Assembly (NCBI RefSeq): GCF_038562635.1
Contig: NZ_JBCFBO010000002.1
Span: 485,973-549,972, forward strand
Reading direction: 5' to 3'
DNA length: 64,000 nt
Origin: Methanobacterium sp.
GTDB lineage: Archaea; Methanobacteriota; Methanobacteria; Methanobacteriales; Methanobacteriaceae
Each line of letters begins with the position of its first letter. Within the stretch, counting starts at the first letter, position 1. The notes beneath the pieces were generated by a model. The model saw nothing but the letters and a program-made list of their open reading frames with translations. It did no database searches and was not told the DNA's origin. Of this stretch, positions 34,532-44,005 are shown piece after piece. The position numbers and the translations under genes are program-made.

Positions 34532-35056
34532 ATGTTAATTGGCGTTATATCCGATACTCACATTCCAGAGAGAGCTTCAAAGATACCTGAAAAAGTGTTT
34601 GATATATTTAAAGATGTGGATATGATCCTGCATGCAGGAGATCTGGTATCTTACGATGTAATGGAAGAACTTGAAAAAATAGCTCCAACTAAATGTTCTC
34701 AAGGGAATATGGACCGAGCTTGCGGTATTAAACTTCCAAAAAGTGTTGTTTTTGAGGTTGAAGGCATAAAAATTGGGCTCAACCATGGTCAAGTCTATCC
34801 AAGAGGAGATACCCAACAGTTAAAATATATTGCAATGGAACTTGGAGTTGAAATTCTTATTACAGGCCATACTCACTGGTCATTTATAACTGAATTAGAA
34901 GATGTGCTTCTTTTAAATCCCGGCAGTCCTACTGTTCCAAGGTTATCAGATCCATCAGTTATGCTTCTAAAAATTGAAAATAAAAAAGTTGATGTAGAAA
35001 TAATTAAAATTGGAAAACCGGTATGCAAGGCCCTTAATTTCCACAAACCAGAATAA
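34532..35056 (+). CDS. YfcE/MJ0936-type metallophosphoesterase
   Basis: 174 residues from the ATG at 34532 (AAAGGAG 7 nt before); the longer TTG frame from 34502 is rejected. Five metal motifs are present in order: GVISDTHIPER (D, H), LHAGDLV (D), GNMDRA (N), LNHGQVY (H) and ITGHTHWSF (H-x-H). Relatives hydrolyse phosphodiesters such as bis-pNPP or cyclic nucleotides; the true substrate is unknown. It precedes rlmE by 51 nt and is probably co-transcribed. Confidence 0.92.
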   Translation: MLIGVISDTHIPERASKIPEKVFDIFKDVDMILHAGDLVSYDVMEELEKIAPTKCSQGNMDRACGIKLPKSVVFEVEGIKIGLNHGQVYPRGDTQQLKYIAMELGVEILITGHTHWSFITELEDVLLLNPGSPTVPRLSDPSVMLLKIENKKVDVEIIKIGKPVCKALNFHKPE

Positions 35057-35107
35057 AATCAGTTTTATTATATCTGACAATATAAAATAATATTAAAGGA
35101 GTTTAAA

Positions 35108-35713
35108 ATGAGTGAAAAATGGAAAATTGAAAGTAAATGTGAACATTACTATAAAATGGCAAAAAAGGAAAAATACCGATCCAGAGCATCATACAAATTA
35201 ATACAGCTCAATAAAAAATTCAGGATTATTAAACCTCGAGATTACGTGATAGATTTAGGTGCTGCGCCTGGAGGCTGGTCTCAAGTAGCGCTAGATATAG
35301 TTGGAGATAACGGAAAAGTTGTTGCTGTGGATCTTCAAAGAATCAGGCCCTTTGAGCATGAAAATTTTATCCAGATTACAGGAGATTTCACAAAAAGTGA
35401 AACTGTAGAAAAAATAAAAGATGCACTTGAATGGAATGCAGATGTGATTTTATCTGATGCTGCACCTAAATTAACTGGAATAAAGGATATTGATCAACTC
35501 AAATCTATTGACATCGTGGAAAATGCCTTAAAAATTGCAGATGAAGTCCTTAAAATTGACGGAAGTATGATTATAAAGGTTTTTCAGGGAGAAGGCTTTC
35601 AATCACTTCTTAAGGAGGTCAAAAAGAAATTTAAAATAGTTAAAACAACAAAACCTCCGTCTTCAAGGAAGAAAAGTGTTGAAATGTATTTAATAGCCTT
35701 GAAGAAATATTAG
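35108..35713 (+). CDS. rlmE: RlmE/FtsJ-type 23S rRNA 2'-O-methyltransferase
   Basis: 201 residues. The SAM motif is DLGAAPGGWSQVALD (about 49). The K-D-K-E tetrad is visible: Lys in SYKLIQLNKKF, Asp in ILSDAAPKLTG, Lys in MIIKVFQGEGF and Glu in SVEMYLIALK. It methylates 2'-OH of a uridine in the large-subunit A-loop. GGAG 9 nt before the start. Follows the phosphoesterase. Confidence 0.95.
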   Translation: MSEKWKIESKCEHYYKMAKKEKYRSRASYKLIQLNKKFRIIKPRDYVIDLGAAPGGWSQVALDIVGDNGKVVAVDLQRIRPFEHENFIQITGDFTKSETVEKIKDALEWNADVILSDAAPKLTGIKDIDQLKSIDIVENALKIADEVLKIDGSMIIKVFQGEGFQSLLKEVKKKFKIVKTTKPPSSRKKSVEMYLIALKKY

Positions 35714-36123
35714 TTTTTGGATAAGAATTAATTTTTATAGTAGGGGCACATGATCTAATGAGAAAATACATTCAAACAATAATAGGTCTATTGTTAACAT
35801 TACTAATTGATAAAAATATATTAAAATGTAATTTATTCGATTAAATAACTAAATTTCAAGAATTTAAGGATAATTCAAATAAAATATTGAAATTATACCC
35901 AAAGATCATAATCATTGCCCCAAACATATTTTTATTCTTCTTTAAAGATCAAATAGAGTACTCGTTTTTTACTTGGAATTAGATTTTAACCTTTTTATTG
36001 TTATTACTTTATTGAATTAAATTATTATAATAAATGAATAACAGTAATATTTCTATTTGAAATAAGTATTATCTAAAAGCAGTGCATAAATTATATTAAT
36101 GAATAAAAATAATATAATAATGT
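35714..36123. other. Intergenic region with a possible 28-residue ORF
   Basis: AT-rich. A plus-strand ORF at 35758-35844 would encode MRKYIQTIIGLLLTLLIDKN plus eight residues, one helix, but there is no Shine-Dalgarno and no homologue in the window. The end of the region (36080-36123) must hold the promoter of the 77-residue gene. Confidence 0.3.
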
Positions 36124-36357
36124 ATGAAGCACATAGATGAAGAACTTTTTAAAAACTCATTTTATTTCTTGTTAGAAAGTGAAGAACTACCAAGAGACAC
36201 GTTAATAGAACGTATCAAAGAATTACCCCGAGATGAGCTGGAAGATATGGCCCATAGAGCCATAAGTTTGGCATTGCGTGAACGAGAAGCACGTCATGCT
36301 CTGCAGTGCAAAATTAATCAGCGATTTCATGACACGTTAGAAATGACTTTTTACTAA
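36124..36357 (+). CDS. Small helical protein, unknown function
   Basis: 77 residues, mainly two amphipathic helices (FKNSFYFLLESEELPRDTLI and DELEDMAHRAISLALRERE). Upstream is AT-rich with no Shine-Dalgarno, consistent with a leaderless transcript. No known motif. It could be a small regulator or adaptor. Convergent with the next gene. Confidence 0.5.
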   Translation: MKHIDEELFKNSFYFLLESEELPRDTLIERIKELPRDELEDMAHRAISLALREREARHALQCKINQRFHDTLEMTFY

Positions 36358-36458
36358 GTCTTCTTTTATTCCTTTTTTGTGCTTAAACTAAAATAAATGT
36401 AAACAAGCCAGATCCGCTCCAGCTGTTCACCTATTTAAAAAATATTTATTTTTAGTAG

Positions 36459-36896
36459 TTAAGAAACTTCGCCAGTTACAGTACTTACACTTTTTTGAGT
36501 TTTCTGTAATTGAGCAATTGCTGCATTAAGTCTAGTGTTAACTACATCCTGAGGCTGATTTGTAGATAATGCACTTTCCACATCTGTTATTGCAGTCTGT
36601 GCTTTTACAAGCTGAAGTTCAGCATCAATGGTATCATTTCTAATTTTACTATTTGAAGATTTACCCGCTTGAGACTTAACTGTATTAAATGAATTGTTCA
36701 ACGTAGAATACTCCGATTTTAACGACGCCAAAGTATCATAAGCAGAACCACTACCTACATTAGAGGAAACTTTAGATGATACATCAGCAACGACTATATA
36801 CGCAACAACACCTATGAAAAGGACTAACAATATTATTCCTAGAACTGATATTGTCATTGATGTAAATTTGAATAAGTTTAACCTTGATCTTTTCAT
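36459..36896 (-). CDS. Membrane-anchored coiled-coil protein, unknown
   Basis: 145 residues. A basic N-terminus (MKRSRLNLFKFTSM) and one transmembrane helix (about 14-38) suggest an anchor with the C-terminus outside. The rest is Ser/Thr/Asn-rich and helical with a coiled-coil pattern, like a surface stalk. No lipobox. Divergent from mcm. Function unknown. Confidence 0.55.
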   Translation of the reverse strand: MKRSRLNLFKFTSMTISVLGIILLVLFIGVVAYIVVADVSSKVSSNVGSGSAYDTLASLKSEYSTLNNSFNTVKSQAGKSSNSKIRNDTIDAELQLVKAQTAITDVESALSTNQPQDVVNTRLNAAIAQLQKTQKSVSTVTGEVS

Positions 36897-37018
36897 TATA
36901 TCACCAGATTAACCGTTTTAGGTTTTATAAATTGATTGAAAATAAACTTCATTAATTAATTAATTTTTATCATTTGTATAGTAAAGGATATTATATTATA
37001 CATAGATATACTTTAACA

Positions 37019-39022
37019 ATGGACACCATAACCGAAAAATCAAAAACATCAGTAGCAAAATTTGAAGAGTTTTTCAGCACACCTGAATGCAAAGAGATTG
37101 TTTCTGAAGCGCTCGCCAAGTATCCTGACGAAAGATCTGTAGTAGTGAACTATCTACAGCTCGAGATGTTTGACCCGGACTTGGCGGATTTGCTGATCGA
37201 AAAACCAGAAGAGGTTATACAGGCAGCACAAAAGGCAATAAAAAACATAGATACAGCCAGAAAAAATGCGGATTTACAGGTGAGGTTTGAAAATTTAAGT
37301 AATGTAATTCCTTTAAGGGACCTAAAAAGTAAATATATCGGTAAATTCGTTGCAGTTGACGGAATTATTAGGAAAGCCAATGAAATCCGTCCGCGAATTG
37401 TAAATGCAATGTTTGAATGTCGAAGCTGCATGAGGCTTCATGAAGTTCCTCAAAAAAGCAACATGATAAGCGAACCTGCACTATGTCAAGAGTGTGGTGG
37501 CAGATCATTTAGATTAATGCAAGATGAATCTGAATTTATTGATACACAAACAACAAAGCTTCAAGAACCTCTTGAAAACTTATCTGGGGGAGAACAGCCC
37601 AGACAGATTAATGTAGTTCTGGAAGATGATCTTGTAGACACCATCACTCCGGGAGACATTATAAGAATTACTGGAACCCTGAAAACTGTTCGAGACGAAC
37701 AGACAAAACTTTTTAAAAATTATATTTACTGTAACTACATTGATGCACTTGAACAGGAATTTGAAGAACTTAAAATAAGTGAAGAAGACGAAGAGAAAAT
37801 AAAAGAACTTGCAGCCAATCCTGACGTTTACAATAAGATTATCAATTCAACAGCACCTTCTATACAGGGTTATAGAGAAGTAAAAGAAGCTATAGCTCTC
37901 CAATTATTTGGAGGATGTGTAAAAGAGCTTGAAGATAAAACCAGGATCAGGGGAGATATTCACATACTTATTGTTGGTGATCCCGGTATTGGTAAATCTC
38001 AAATACTTAAATATGTATCAAAACTGGCACCAAGGGGAATATATACAAGTGGTAAAGGTACAAGTGGTGTAGGACTTACTGCAGCTGCTGTTAAGGACGA
38101 TCTCGGAGGATGGTCACTTGAAGCAGGTGCATTAGTCTTAGCAGATAGGGGTAATGCTTGCGTAGACGAACTGGATAAAATGAGGTCTGAAGACAGGTCT
38201 GCTATACACGAAGCATTAGAACAGCAGACAATAAGTATTGCAAAAGCAGGTATAATGGCAACTTTAAACTCCAGATGTGCAATGCTCGCAGCAGCGAACC
38301 CAAAATTTGGAAGATTTGACCGTTATAAATCTGTTGCAGAACAGATAAACCTTCCAGCCCCAATACTTTCAAGGTTCGACCTCATATTTGTTGTGGAAGA
38401 TAAACCTGATGCTGACAGAGACCGGAAACTGGCAAGCCACATTTTGAACATACATCAAACCGCAGAAATTCCTTTTGAGATTGATCCCGAACTCTTAAGG
38501 AAATATATTGCATATGCAAGAAAGCAAAGCAGCCCAGAACTTACTGATGGGGCTATTGAAGTACTTAAAGAGTTTTATGTTGGAATGAGAGGTAGTGCAG
38601 AAGATGAGGATTCTCCAGTTCCAATTACAGCTCGTCAGCTGGAAGCATTAGTCCGATTATCAGAGGCAAATTGTAAAATACGCTTAGGAAAAGAAGTTAC
38701 CTCTGACGACGCAAAAAGGGCCATTAAACTGCAACAAGACTGTATGAGACAAGTTGGTCTTGATCCAGATACTGGTAAAGTTGATATCGACAAAGTAGAA
38801 GGACGTACACCTAAATCCGAACGTGATAAAATTAAATTGATTATGAATATAATTAAAGAACTTGGAGAAGAATATGATGGTAAAGTTCCAAGAGACATAA
38901 TTATAGAAGAAGCATCTGCTAAACATAATATAGGTGAAGATAAAGCTGAGCAAATAGTAAATAAACTGCATCAACAAGGAATGATAATAGAGTCAGGTAG
39001 AAATCATTACAGAGCAATTTAA
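37019..39022 (+). CDS. mcm: Replicative helicase MCM
   Basis: 667 residues from the ATG at 37019 (MDTITEKSKTSVAKFEEFFS), which aligns with the known Methanothermobacter MCM. An upstream start at 36974 overlaps the TATA region. The zinc ribbon is CRSCMRLHEVPQ...CQECGG. AAA+ motifs are GDPGIGKSQ (Walker A), LVLADRGNACVDELDKM (Walker B) and ILSRFDLIF (arginine finger). A winged helix ends the chain. It unwinds DNA at the fork as hexamers. TATATTATA at 36991-37000 lies about 19-27 nt before the ATG with no Shine-Dalgarno, so the mRNA is probably leaderless. Confidence 0.96.
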   Translation: MDTITEKSKTSVAKFEEFFSTPECKEIVSEALAKYPDERSVVVNYLQLEMFDPDLADLLIEKPEEVIQAAQKAIKNIDTARKNADLQVRFENLSNVIPLRDLKSKYIGKFVAVDGIIRKANEIRPRIVNAMFECRSCMRLHEVPQKSNMISEPALCQECGGRSFRLMQDESEFIDTQTTKLQEPLENLSGGEQPRQINVVLEDDLVDTITPGDIIRITGTLKTVRDEQTKLFKNYIYCNYIDALEQEFEELKISEEDEEKIKELAANPDVYNKIINSTAPSIQGYREVKEAIALQLFGGCVKELEDKTRIRGDIHILIVGDPGIGKSQILKYVSKLAPRGIYTSGKGTSGVGLTAAAVKDDLGGWSLEAGALVLADRGNACVDELDKMRSEDRSAIHEALEQQTISIAKAGIMATLNSRCAMLAAANPKFGRFDRYKSVAEQINLPAPILSRFDLIFVVEDKPDADRDRKLASHILNIHQTAEIPFEIDPELLRKYIAYARKQSSPELTDGAIEVLKEFYVGMRGSAEDEDSPVPITARQLEALVRLSEANCKIRLGKEVTSDDAKRAIKLQQDCMRQVGLDPDTGKVDIDKVEGRTPKSERDKIKLIMNIIKELGEEYDGKVPRDIIIEEASAKHNIGEDKAEQIVNKLHQQGMIIESGRNHYRAI

Positions 39023-39261
39023 TATAGATATTTAAATTCATTCAGTAATTATGTTTAAAGCCGTGTGATTTATCCACACTCAATTTTTTTTTATTTTTCA
39101 AAATTTTGACTATTTTTCCATGTCCAAAGAAATTTATAATTTCATAGCCATGATCATTACTTTTTTAAGTCATGAAAAGTATAACTATGTTCATTATAAT
39201 TTAAAATGTTATTTTTAAGATTATAACTAAAGCAATTCAACTTTATTGGAGGGTTGATAAT

Positions 39262-39669
39262 ATGAGCGATTACGATAAATTATTAGATAGAGCTATAGAC
39301 CAGTTACCCCAAAAGGTTTTTGAAACAAAAAGATTTAGCGTCCCTAAAGCATATTCAGTAATTCAGGGAAACAGAACAATTATACAGAATTTTAAAGATA
39401 TTACAGAAGCATTAAACAGGGACCCCCAGCATGTCCTCAAATTTTTACTTAGAGAATTAGGAACTGCAGGGAATTTAGAAGGAAGCAGAGCTATAATGCA
39501 GGGTAAATTTACACACTACCTCATAAATGATAGGATAGACGACTATGTAAAAAGATTTATCATGTGCCACGAGTGTAACAGGCCAGATACCAAAATAGTC
39601 CGAGAAGACCGTGTATTTTTACTTAAATGCGAAGCATGTGGTGCTAAAGCTCCACTTAAGACATTATAA
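39262..39669 (+). CDS. aif2b: Translation initiation factor 2 subunit beta
   Basis: 135 residues, typical. The central alpha/beta domain (KAYSVIQGNRTIIQNFKDIT, HVLKFLLRELGTAGNLEGSR) is followed by the zinc ribbon FIMCHECNRPDT...LLKCEACGAK. With alpha and gamma subunits it delivers initiator tRNA. GGAGGG precedes the ATG. It lies between mcm and the NMD3-like gene, an order seen in other euryarchaea. Confidence 0.96.
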   Translation: MSDYDKLLDRAIDQLPQKVFETKRFSVPKAYSVIQGNRTIIQNFKDITEALNRDPQHVLKFLLRELGTAGNLEGSRAIMQGKFTHYLINDRIDDYVKRFIMCHECNRPDTKIVREDRVFLLKCEACGAKAPLKTL

Positions 39670-39733
39670 ATGGGTTTTTCCATTTATACATATTATTTTT
39701 AAATAAATTTAATTAAATTAACCAATGATTTTT

Positions 39734-40792
39734 ATGTTCTGTCCAAATTGTGGAAAAACTGAAGAGAAACTTTTTGATAACCTCTGCAGGTCCTGTTTTT
39801 TAAAAGATGTTGTTTTAGCTGAGATTCCTGATCAGATAGAAATAACAATATGTGCCCACTGCGAATCCCGCCTTGAAAAAGGAAAATGGCATGATTTAGA
39901 AATATCAGACGAAGAAGTTATACTAAACACATTAAATGAGCATATAACCTTAAACAAATATGCTCAAGACGTTGAAATTGATCTTGAACTGATTTTAGAA
40001 AGAGGATCTACCCTTGAATTTATTGTACATATCAAAGGATCTGTTTTAGGGGAAATAATCGAGCAAGACTATAAGTTAAATGTTAAAATCAATAGAAATG
40101 TCTGCCCAGAATGCAGTAAATACATGTCAGGATACTATGAGGCTGTAATTCAACTAAGGGTAGATAACAGAAATCCCGACGAAGAAGAGATAAACTCCAT
40201 TGACATGCTCATTGCAGACAGCATCAATAAAATTTCAAAAAAGAACAAAATGGCATATATAGCAGAGCGCGTCGTGCTTAAAGAAGGAATAGATTACTAC
40301 ATTGGCTCTCAAAAGGTTGCAAAAAGATTATCGAATATCTTGAAGAATCACTTTGGTGGAGTTATTAAAGAATCACCTCGACTAATGGGCCGTGACAAAT
40401 CCGCTGGAAAAGATCTCTACAGGACATGGATTTCTTTTAGAATACCTTATTTCAGAGTTAATGACTTTATCAAATATGGAAACGTTTTAGGTCAGGTTAC
40501 AAGCATAGAAGGTAAACGAATTTCAGTCCATGATTTAGTTTCACAAAACCAGACCTCAATCCAGTGGCGTGATTACGATAAAATAGAAACAGTTGCAAAG
40601 AAAGAAGACATTAATGAAACAACTGTAACTGCAAAATCTCCAAATTCAATTCAGATACTTCACCCAGTTTCATATGAACCGTTAGATATAGATATAAATC
40701 CTGAAATTGCTGATGTTGAAATTGGGTCTCAAGTACCTGTGATTGAAATAGAAGGGAATGTTTATATTTTAGGGAATTTTAAAAATATTTAA
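39734..40792 (+). CDS. nmd3: NMD3-like zinc-ribbon protein
   Basis: 352 residues from the ATG at 39734 (MFCPNCG); an in-frame ATG three codons earlier cannot be excluded. Cys pairs at the N-terminus (CPNCGKTEEKL, CRSCFLKD, CAHCESRLEKGKWHD, CPECSKYMSGYYEA) are the NMD3 zinc sites; LGSQ-type KKNKMAYIAERVVLKEGIDY and AKRLSNILKNHFGGVIKESP follow. Eukaryotic NMD3 loads on 60S subunits; the archaeal protein is presumed to help large-subunit assembly. Downstream of aif2b. Confidence 0.9.
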   Translation: MFCPNCGKTEEKLFDNLCRSCFLKDVVLAEIPDQIEITICAHCESRLEKGKWHDLEISDEEVILNTLNEHITLNKYAQDVEIDLELILERGSTLEFIVHIKGSVLGEIIEQDYKLNVKINRNVCPECSKYMSGYYEAVIQLRVDNRNPDEEEINSIDMLIADSINKISKKNKMAYIAERVVLKEGIDYYIGSQKVAKRLSNILKNHFGGVIKESPRLMGRDKSAGKDLYRTWISFRIPYFRVNDFIKYGNVLGQVTSIEGKRISVHDLVSQNQTSIQWRDYDKIETVAKKEDINETTVTAKSPNSIQILHPVSYEPLDIDINPEIADVEIGSQVPVIEIEGNVYILGNFKNI

Positions 40793-40838
40793 ATGTGCAA
40801 AGTGATAATTTAAATATTAATATGAATTATCTGATTTT

Positions 40839-40966
40839 TATAGTGAATGACCCCTATTTTGACGCTATTTAATAAAGATAATTTGCTTATGTGCTTTGAA
40901 TTTGAAGACGTAAATTTAATCAATTACTAAAATTTATAAGTTTAAAAGGTTACGTCATTCACTATA
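40839..40966. repeat. 128-bp element with 13-bp perfect terminal inverted repeats
   Basis: TATAGTGAATGAC (40839-40851) and GTCATTCACTATA (40954-40966) are exact inverted arms with 102 nt of AT-rich DNA between. The ends are TA. It sits between nmd3 and tyrS with no ORF inside. It has the form of a miniature inverted-repeat element; a long-range RNA hairpin in the tyrS leader is the alternative. Confidence 0.5.
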
Positions 40967-41009
40967 TTACACTAATAAAATTCATTTTTAGATAATTTAC
41001 GGTGATATA

Positions 41010-41966
41010 ATGGACATAGATAATACAATAGACATGATAGAAAGAGGAACACTGGAAATAATATCCCACGATGAACTTAAAGAAAAACTTCAAAAGGATT
41101 CTCCTGTAGCTTATATCGGTTATGAACCCTCGGGAAAAGTCCATCTTGGACATGCTATCACCGTTAAAAAGATGATAGACCTGCAGAAAGCAGGGTTCAA
41201 AATTAAAATTCTTCTTGCAGACCTTCATGCATATTTAAATGAAAAGGGAACCCTCAAAGAAATTAAGGAAATTGCAGATTACATGAGGAAATGTTTCCTT
41301 GCCTTTGGATTAAGTGAAGAAACTGAATTCATTTTGGGTTCCAGTTTCCAAACATCAGAAGAATACACCTGTAAAATATACCAGCTTGCACTTTCAACTA
41401 CTCTTGCACGTGCAAAACGAAGTATGGCACAGATAACAAGACATGAAACTGATCACCGCGTTGCAGAAGTAATATATCCTCTTATGCAGGTTATAGACAT
41501 GCTATTTTTAGATGTTGATGTTGCACTTGGTGGAATGGAACAGAGAAAAATACATATGCTTGCAAGGGAAAACCTACCGAAAGTAGGGTCTTCTGTACCA
41601 GTTATAATCCACACACCACTTCTCCATGGAACTGACGGCTCTGAAAAGATGTCTTCAAGTAAAGAAAATTTCATAGCCATCGATGATTCTCCTGAAACTA
41701 TAAAAAAGAAGATTAAAAACAGTTTCTGCCCAGCAGGAGAAGTAGAAGGAAATCCAATAATTGAAATAGCAAAACACTTCATATATGACCATAAAGACAC
41801 CATGTTAATTGAAAGACCTCCTAAATTTGGAGGAAATCTTGAATTAAGTTACAATGAGCTTTTAGAGTCATATAAAGATGGAAAATTACACCCTCTTGAC
41901 CTCAAAAATACAGTAACAAAGGAATTAATTGAAATTTTAGAACCTGTAAGGAACTATTTTGAATAG
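41010..41966 (+). CDS. tyrS: Tyrosyl-tRNA synthetase
   Basis: 318 residues, the archaeal size. Class I signatures: YEPSGKVHLGHAIT (HIGH-like) and KMSSSKENFIAID (KMSKS-like). TRHETDHRVAEVIYPLMQVI and DVDVALGGMEQRKIHMLARE match archaeal TyrRS, including the Tyr-binding Asp and Gln region. It charges tRNA-Tyr. GGTGAT precedes the ATG. The next small gene follows after 8 nt, so the two form an operon. Confidence 0.95.
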   Translation: MDIDNTIDMIERGTLEIISHDELKEKLQKDSPVAYIGYEPSGKVHLGHAITVKKMIDLQKAGFKIKILLADLHAYLNEKGTLKEIKEIADYMRKCFLAFGLSEETEFILGSSFQTSEEYTCKIYQLALSTTLARAKRSMAQITRHETDHRVAEVIYPLMQVIDMLFLDVDVALGGMEQRKIHMLARENLPKVGSSVPVIIHTPLLHGTDGSEKMSSSKENFIAIDDSPETIKKKIKNSFCPAGEVEGNPIIEIAKHFIYDHKDTMLIERPPKFGGNLELSYNELLESYKDGKLHPLDLKNTVTKELIEILEPVRNYFE

Positions 41967-41974
41967 GTGATTTT

Positions 41975-42172
41975 ATGGAATATGAAATGAGAATACCTCC
42001 AGGAACCCCATCAAAATTGGTGGAAGAAGTTATGGAAAAATACGACAAATTAGAATTTAAACAGACTGAACAAGGACCTGTAATTGTCGGTGAAAAACAG
42101 GACCTTGAAGGTGCGCAGGACATTATCATCAGGGGTTTAAACCAGAGAATAAAAGAATTAGAGGATAAATAA
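41975..42172 (+). CDS. Small archaeal protein in an operon with tyrS, unknown
   Basis: 65 residues: PPGTPSKLVEEVMEKYDKLE (helix), a beta pair (KQTEQGPVIVGEKQDLEGAQ), and a C-terminal helix GLNQRIKELEDK. AGGTGAT lies 6 nt before the ATG and tyrS ends 8 nt upstream. I know of no assigned function. The 3' end of the gene is duplicated just downstream (42241-42318). Confidence 0.75.
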   Translation: MEYEMRIPPGTPSKLVEEVMEKYDKLEFKQTEQGPVIVGEKQDLEGAQDIIIRGLNQRIKELEDK

Positions 42173-42318
42173 TATATTATCCTTGAAATTTATTTTAATT
42201 AAAATTTAATATTTTGGACTATTTAAACCACTATAAATGAGTTTAAACCAACAAATAAAAGAATTAATGGATAAAAAAGTAATTATCCTTTAAATTTATT
42301 AGTTAAAATTTAAAATCT
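42135..42318. repeat. Tandem duplication of the 3' end of the small tyrS-operon gene
   Basis: GTTTAAACCA-AATAAAAGAATTA-GGATAAA... through TTATCCTT-AAATTTATT and GTTAAAATTTAA-ATTTTG occurs at 42135-42215 and again at 42241-42318, period 106 nt. The second copy keeps the LNQ-IKEL coding pattern but has lost the body of the gene. Confidence 0.6.
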
Positions 42319-42343
42319 TGAATATCAAGATACACTCTTATTT

Positions 42344-42787
42344 TTATTGAATTTTTACAACATCTCGAATATCATCAATTATGTCTTCTACGATGTCATC
42401 TATACCGTTTTGATCGCTCCATGTGCAGAGTTCTGTTCCTGGAACATCACCAATATCTTCAAATGTGCTTTCATCACTCCAAGCCTTTTGTAAGTCTTCA
42501 GAACAAAAACTTAAATCAGTATCATGATTTTCATAAATAATACCCCAAGTTTCAGAGTCTCTAACTTCCCAGTACCAGCTGTAAGTAATAGCACATTTTT
42601 CCTCATCCATTCCACTGGTTAAATCTTTAGTTAACCCCTGACAAACTTTAGACTCCTCTTCATAGCCTACAACTAATGATTTACCCTCATCAAGATCAAT
42701 CTTTTTTTCCCAGATATCTTTAGGGCCTTGAACTTTCTCTAAATCTATATTTATTATCATATCTGTAAGTTCATCTTCATTTACCAT
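42344..42787 (-). CDS. Acidic Trp/Cys-containing protein, unknown
   Basis: 147 residues, very acidic (many Asp and Glu), with four Cys and several Trp (TYSWYWEVRDSETWGIIYEN). The profile suggests a compact beta-rich soluble protein. No signal peptide. I do not recognise it. Isolated gene between the duplicated tail and tmk. Confidence 0.5.
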   Translation of the reverse strand: MVNEDELTDMIINIDLEKVQGPKDIWEKKIDLDEGKSLVVGYEEESKVCQGLTKDLTSGMDEEKCAITYSWYWEVRDSETWGIIYENHDTDLSFCSEDLQKAWSDESTFEDIGDVPGTELCTWSDQNGIDDIVEDIIDDIRDVVKIQ

Positions 42788-42945
42788 GCTTGTGTTCTCC
42801 GTAAATAGTAAATAAACTCAGAATTTCATTAGAGCTTGATTTTTGTACAAATGATATTTATGATTTAAATAATACTTAATTTTTGTGCATATTACAATTC
42901 TAGTAGAATATATTTATAATTAATATACCATACTATTATGTTTAA

Positions 42946-43521
42946 CTAGATGCATCTGCCAATTTTAGGAGAGATTACCTTCTTTATGTCCTCACAGATT
43001 TTGTTGATCCCATTATTTGCATTTATAACAAAGAAATCATTCTTCCGAGCAAGTTCAAGGTACCTTTCCCTGATTTTTTCAAGAAAAGCCTTATTCTCAA
43101 AACTATCTTTACCATCACACCGTTTAAGGGCAGTTTCAACATCCAGATCAAGCAATATTACCATGTCCGGTATTTTAACGAATTTATTTAATTCATAAAG
43201 CCATGAAGGGTCATTTTGATAAACAATACTTGAATAAAAAGACCTGTCACTTATCACAATTTTACCTGATTGTTCTGCAGCCTCGATTTCATCCATAAGT
43301 ACCATGCGGTCGGCAGCAAATAAAAGAGCCAGGGTTTTCTGGAAATTTTCTGACGTGGCATCAGGATCCCTGAGCATTTTCCTTATTAATCTCCCAATAT
43401 CAGAATCAGTGGGTTCAAAAACCCTCATAACTTCAAATCCGCATTCATTAAGCCATTCTTCAAGAAGAAGAATCTGTGTTGATTTTCCCGACCCATCAAT
43501 GCCTTCTAAACATATATACAT
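42946..43521 (-). CDS. tmk: Thymidylate kinase
   Basis: 191 residues. P-loop LEGIDGSGKST at about 5-15; DR-type motif VISDRSFYSSIVYQ (dTMP-binding) and the LID ALKRCDGKDSFENKAFLEKI follow, with ARKNDFFVINANNGINK at the end. It phosphorylates dTMP to dTDP. Standard length. Single gene. Confidence 0.94.
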   Translation of the reverse strand: MYICLEGIDGSGKSTQILLLEEWLNECGFEVMRVFEPTDSDIGRLIRKMLRDPDATSENFQKTLALLFAADRMVLMDEIEAAEQSGKIVISDRSFYSSIVYQNDPSWLYELNKFVKIPDMVILLDLDVETALKRCDGKDSFENKAFLEKIRERYLELARKNDFFVINANNGINKICEDIKKVISPKIGRCI

Positions 43522-43658
43522 ACTGGTTAGTTATTTTCATAATCCTAAATATAGTTTGAGCTCAAGAATCTGTTTAAGCATTAAAAGTATAATTATCTAA
43601 AAACTAAATAAACTACTATACCATCTGAATTTATTTTAACGTTCATGTCCCTGATCCT

Positions 43659-43735
43659 GTGCACTGTTTATACTTCATGTTGTGGTACTGTTAATTTAAG
43701 TTGAACCTGTTTAAAAAAATCCATTTATTTAATCA
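43659..43735. repeat. Dispersed intergenic repeat, copy B
   Basis: Pair of copy A at 10893-10973, sharing GTGCA, GTTTATAC, GTTAATTTAA, TTGAAC and CCATTTATTTAATCA. Inside the 43522-44005 gap, followed by the palindrome cluster. Confidence 0.6.
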
Positions 43736-43825
43736 ATGATTAACATAAATTACAGCACTAAATTAACACCATGTAAAAATTGCAGATTTTACGGTCACAA
43801 AACTAACAGTCTTCAAAATCATGTG

Positions 43826-43910
43826 AAATCAAAGATTTTTTATGCGTAGAAAAATGCATAACATACGAAAATCGAAGATTTCCGCGGTTACAAAATCTCT
43901 GATTTTGTAA
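43826..43910. repeat. Cluster of AAATC-GATTT palindromes
   Basis: Three palindromes in a row: AAATC-AAA-GATTT (about 43828-43840), GAAAATC-GAA-GATTTC (about 43867-43881) and the perfect hairpin TTACAAAATC-TCT-GATTTTGTAA (43888-43910). TTATGC...GCATAA lies between. One more copy is inside the U32 gene. No gene is seen in the rest of the gap. Confidence 0.55.
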
Positions 43911-44005
43911 ACATTTTTCTCTGGCTGTTAAAATTCCATACATGAACGTTTTGAAATTATTTATGATTATAAATCCTGTTATTTACATTTATCCGGAGAA
44001 ATACA

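Noticed and set aside
41975..42318. Second intact gene copy after the tyrS-operon gene
   Set aside because: Only the last part is duplicated; the ORF at the second copy has 18 codons and no ribosome site.
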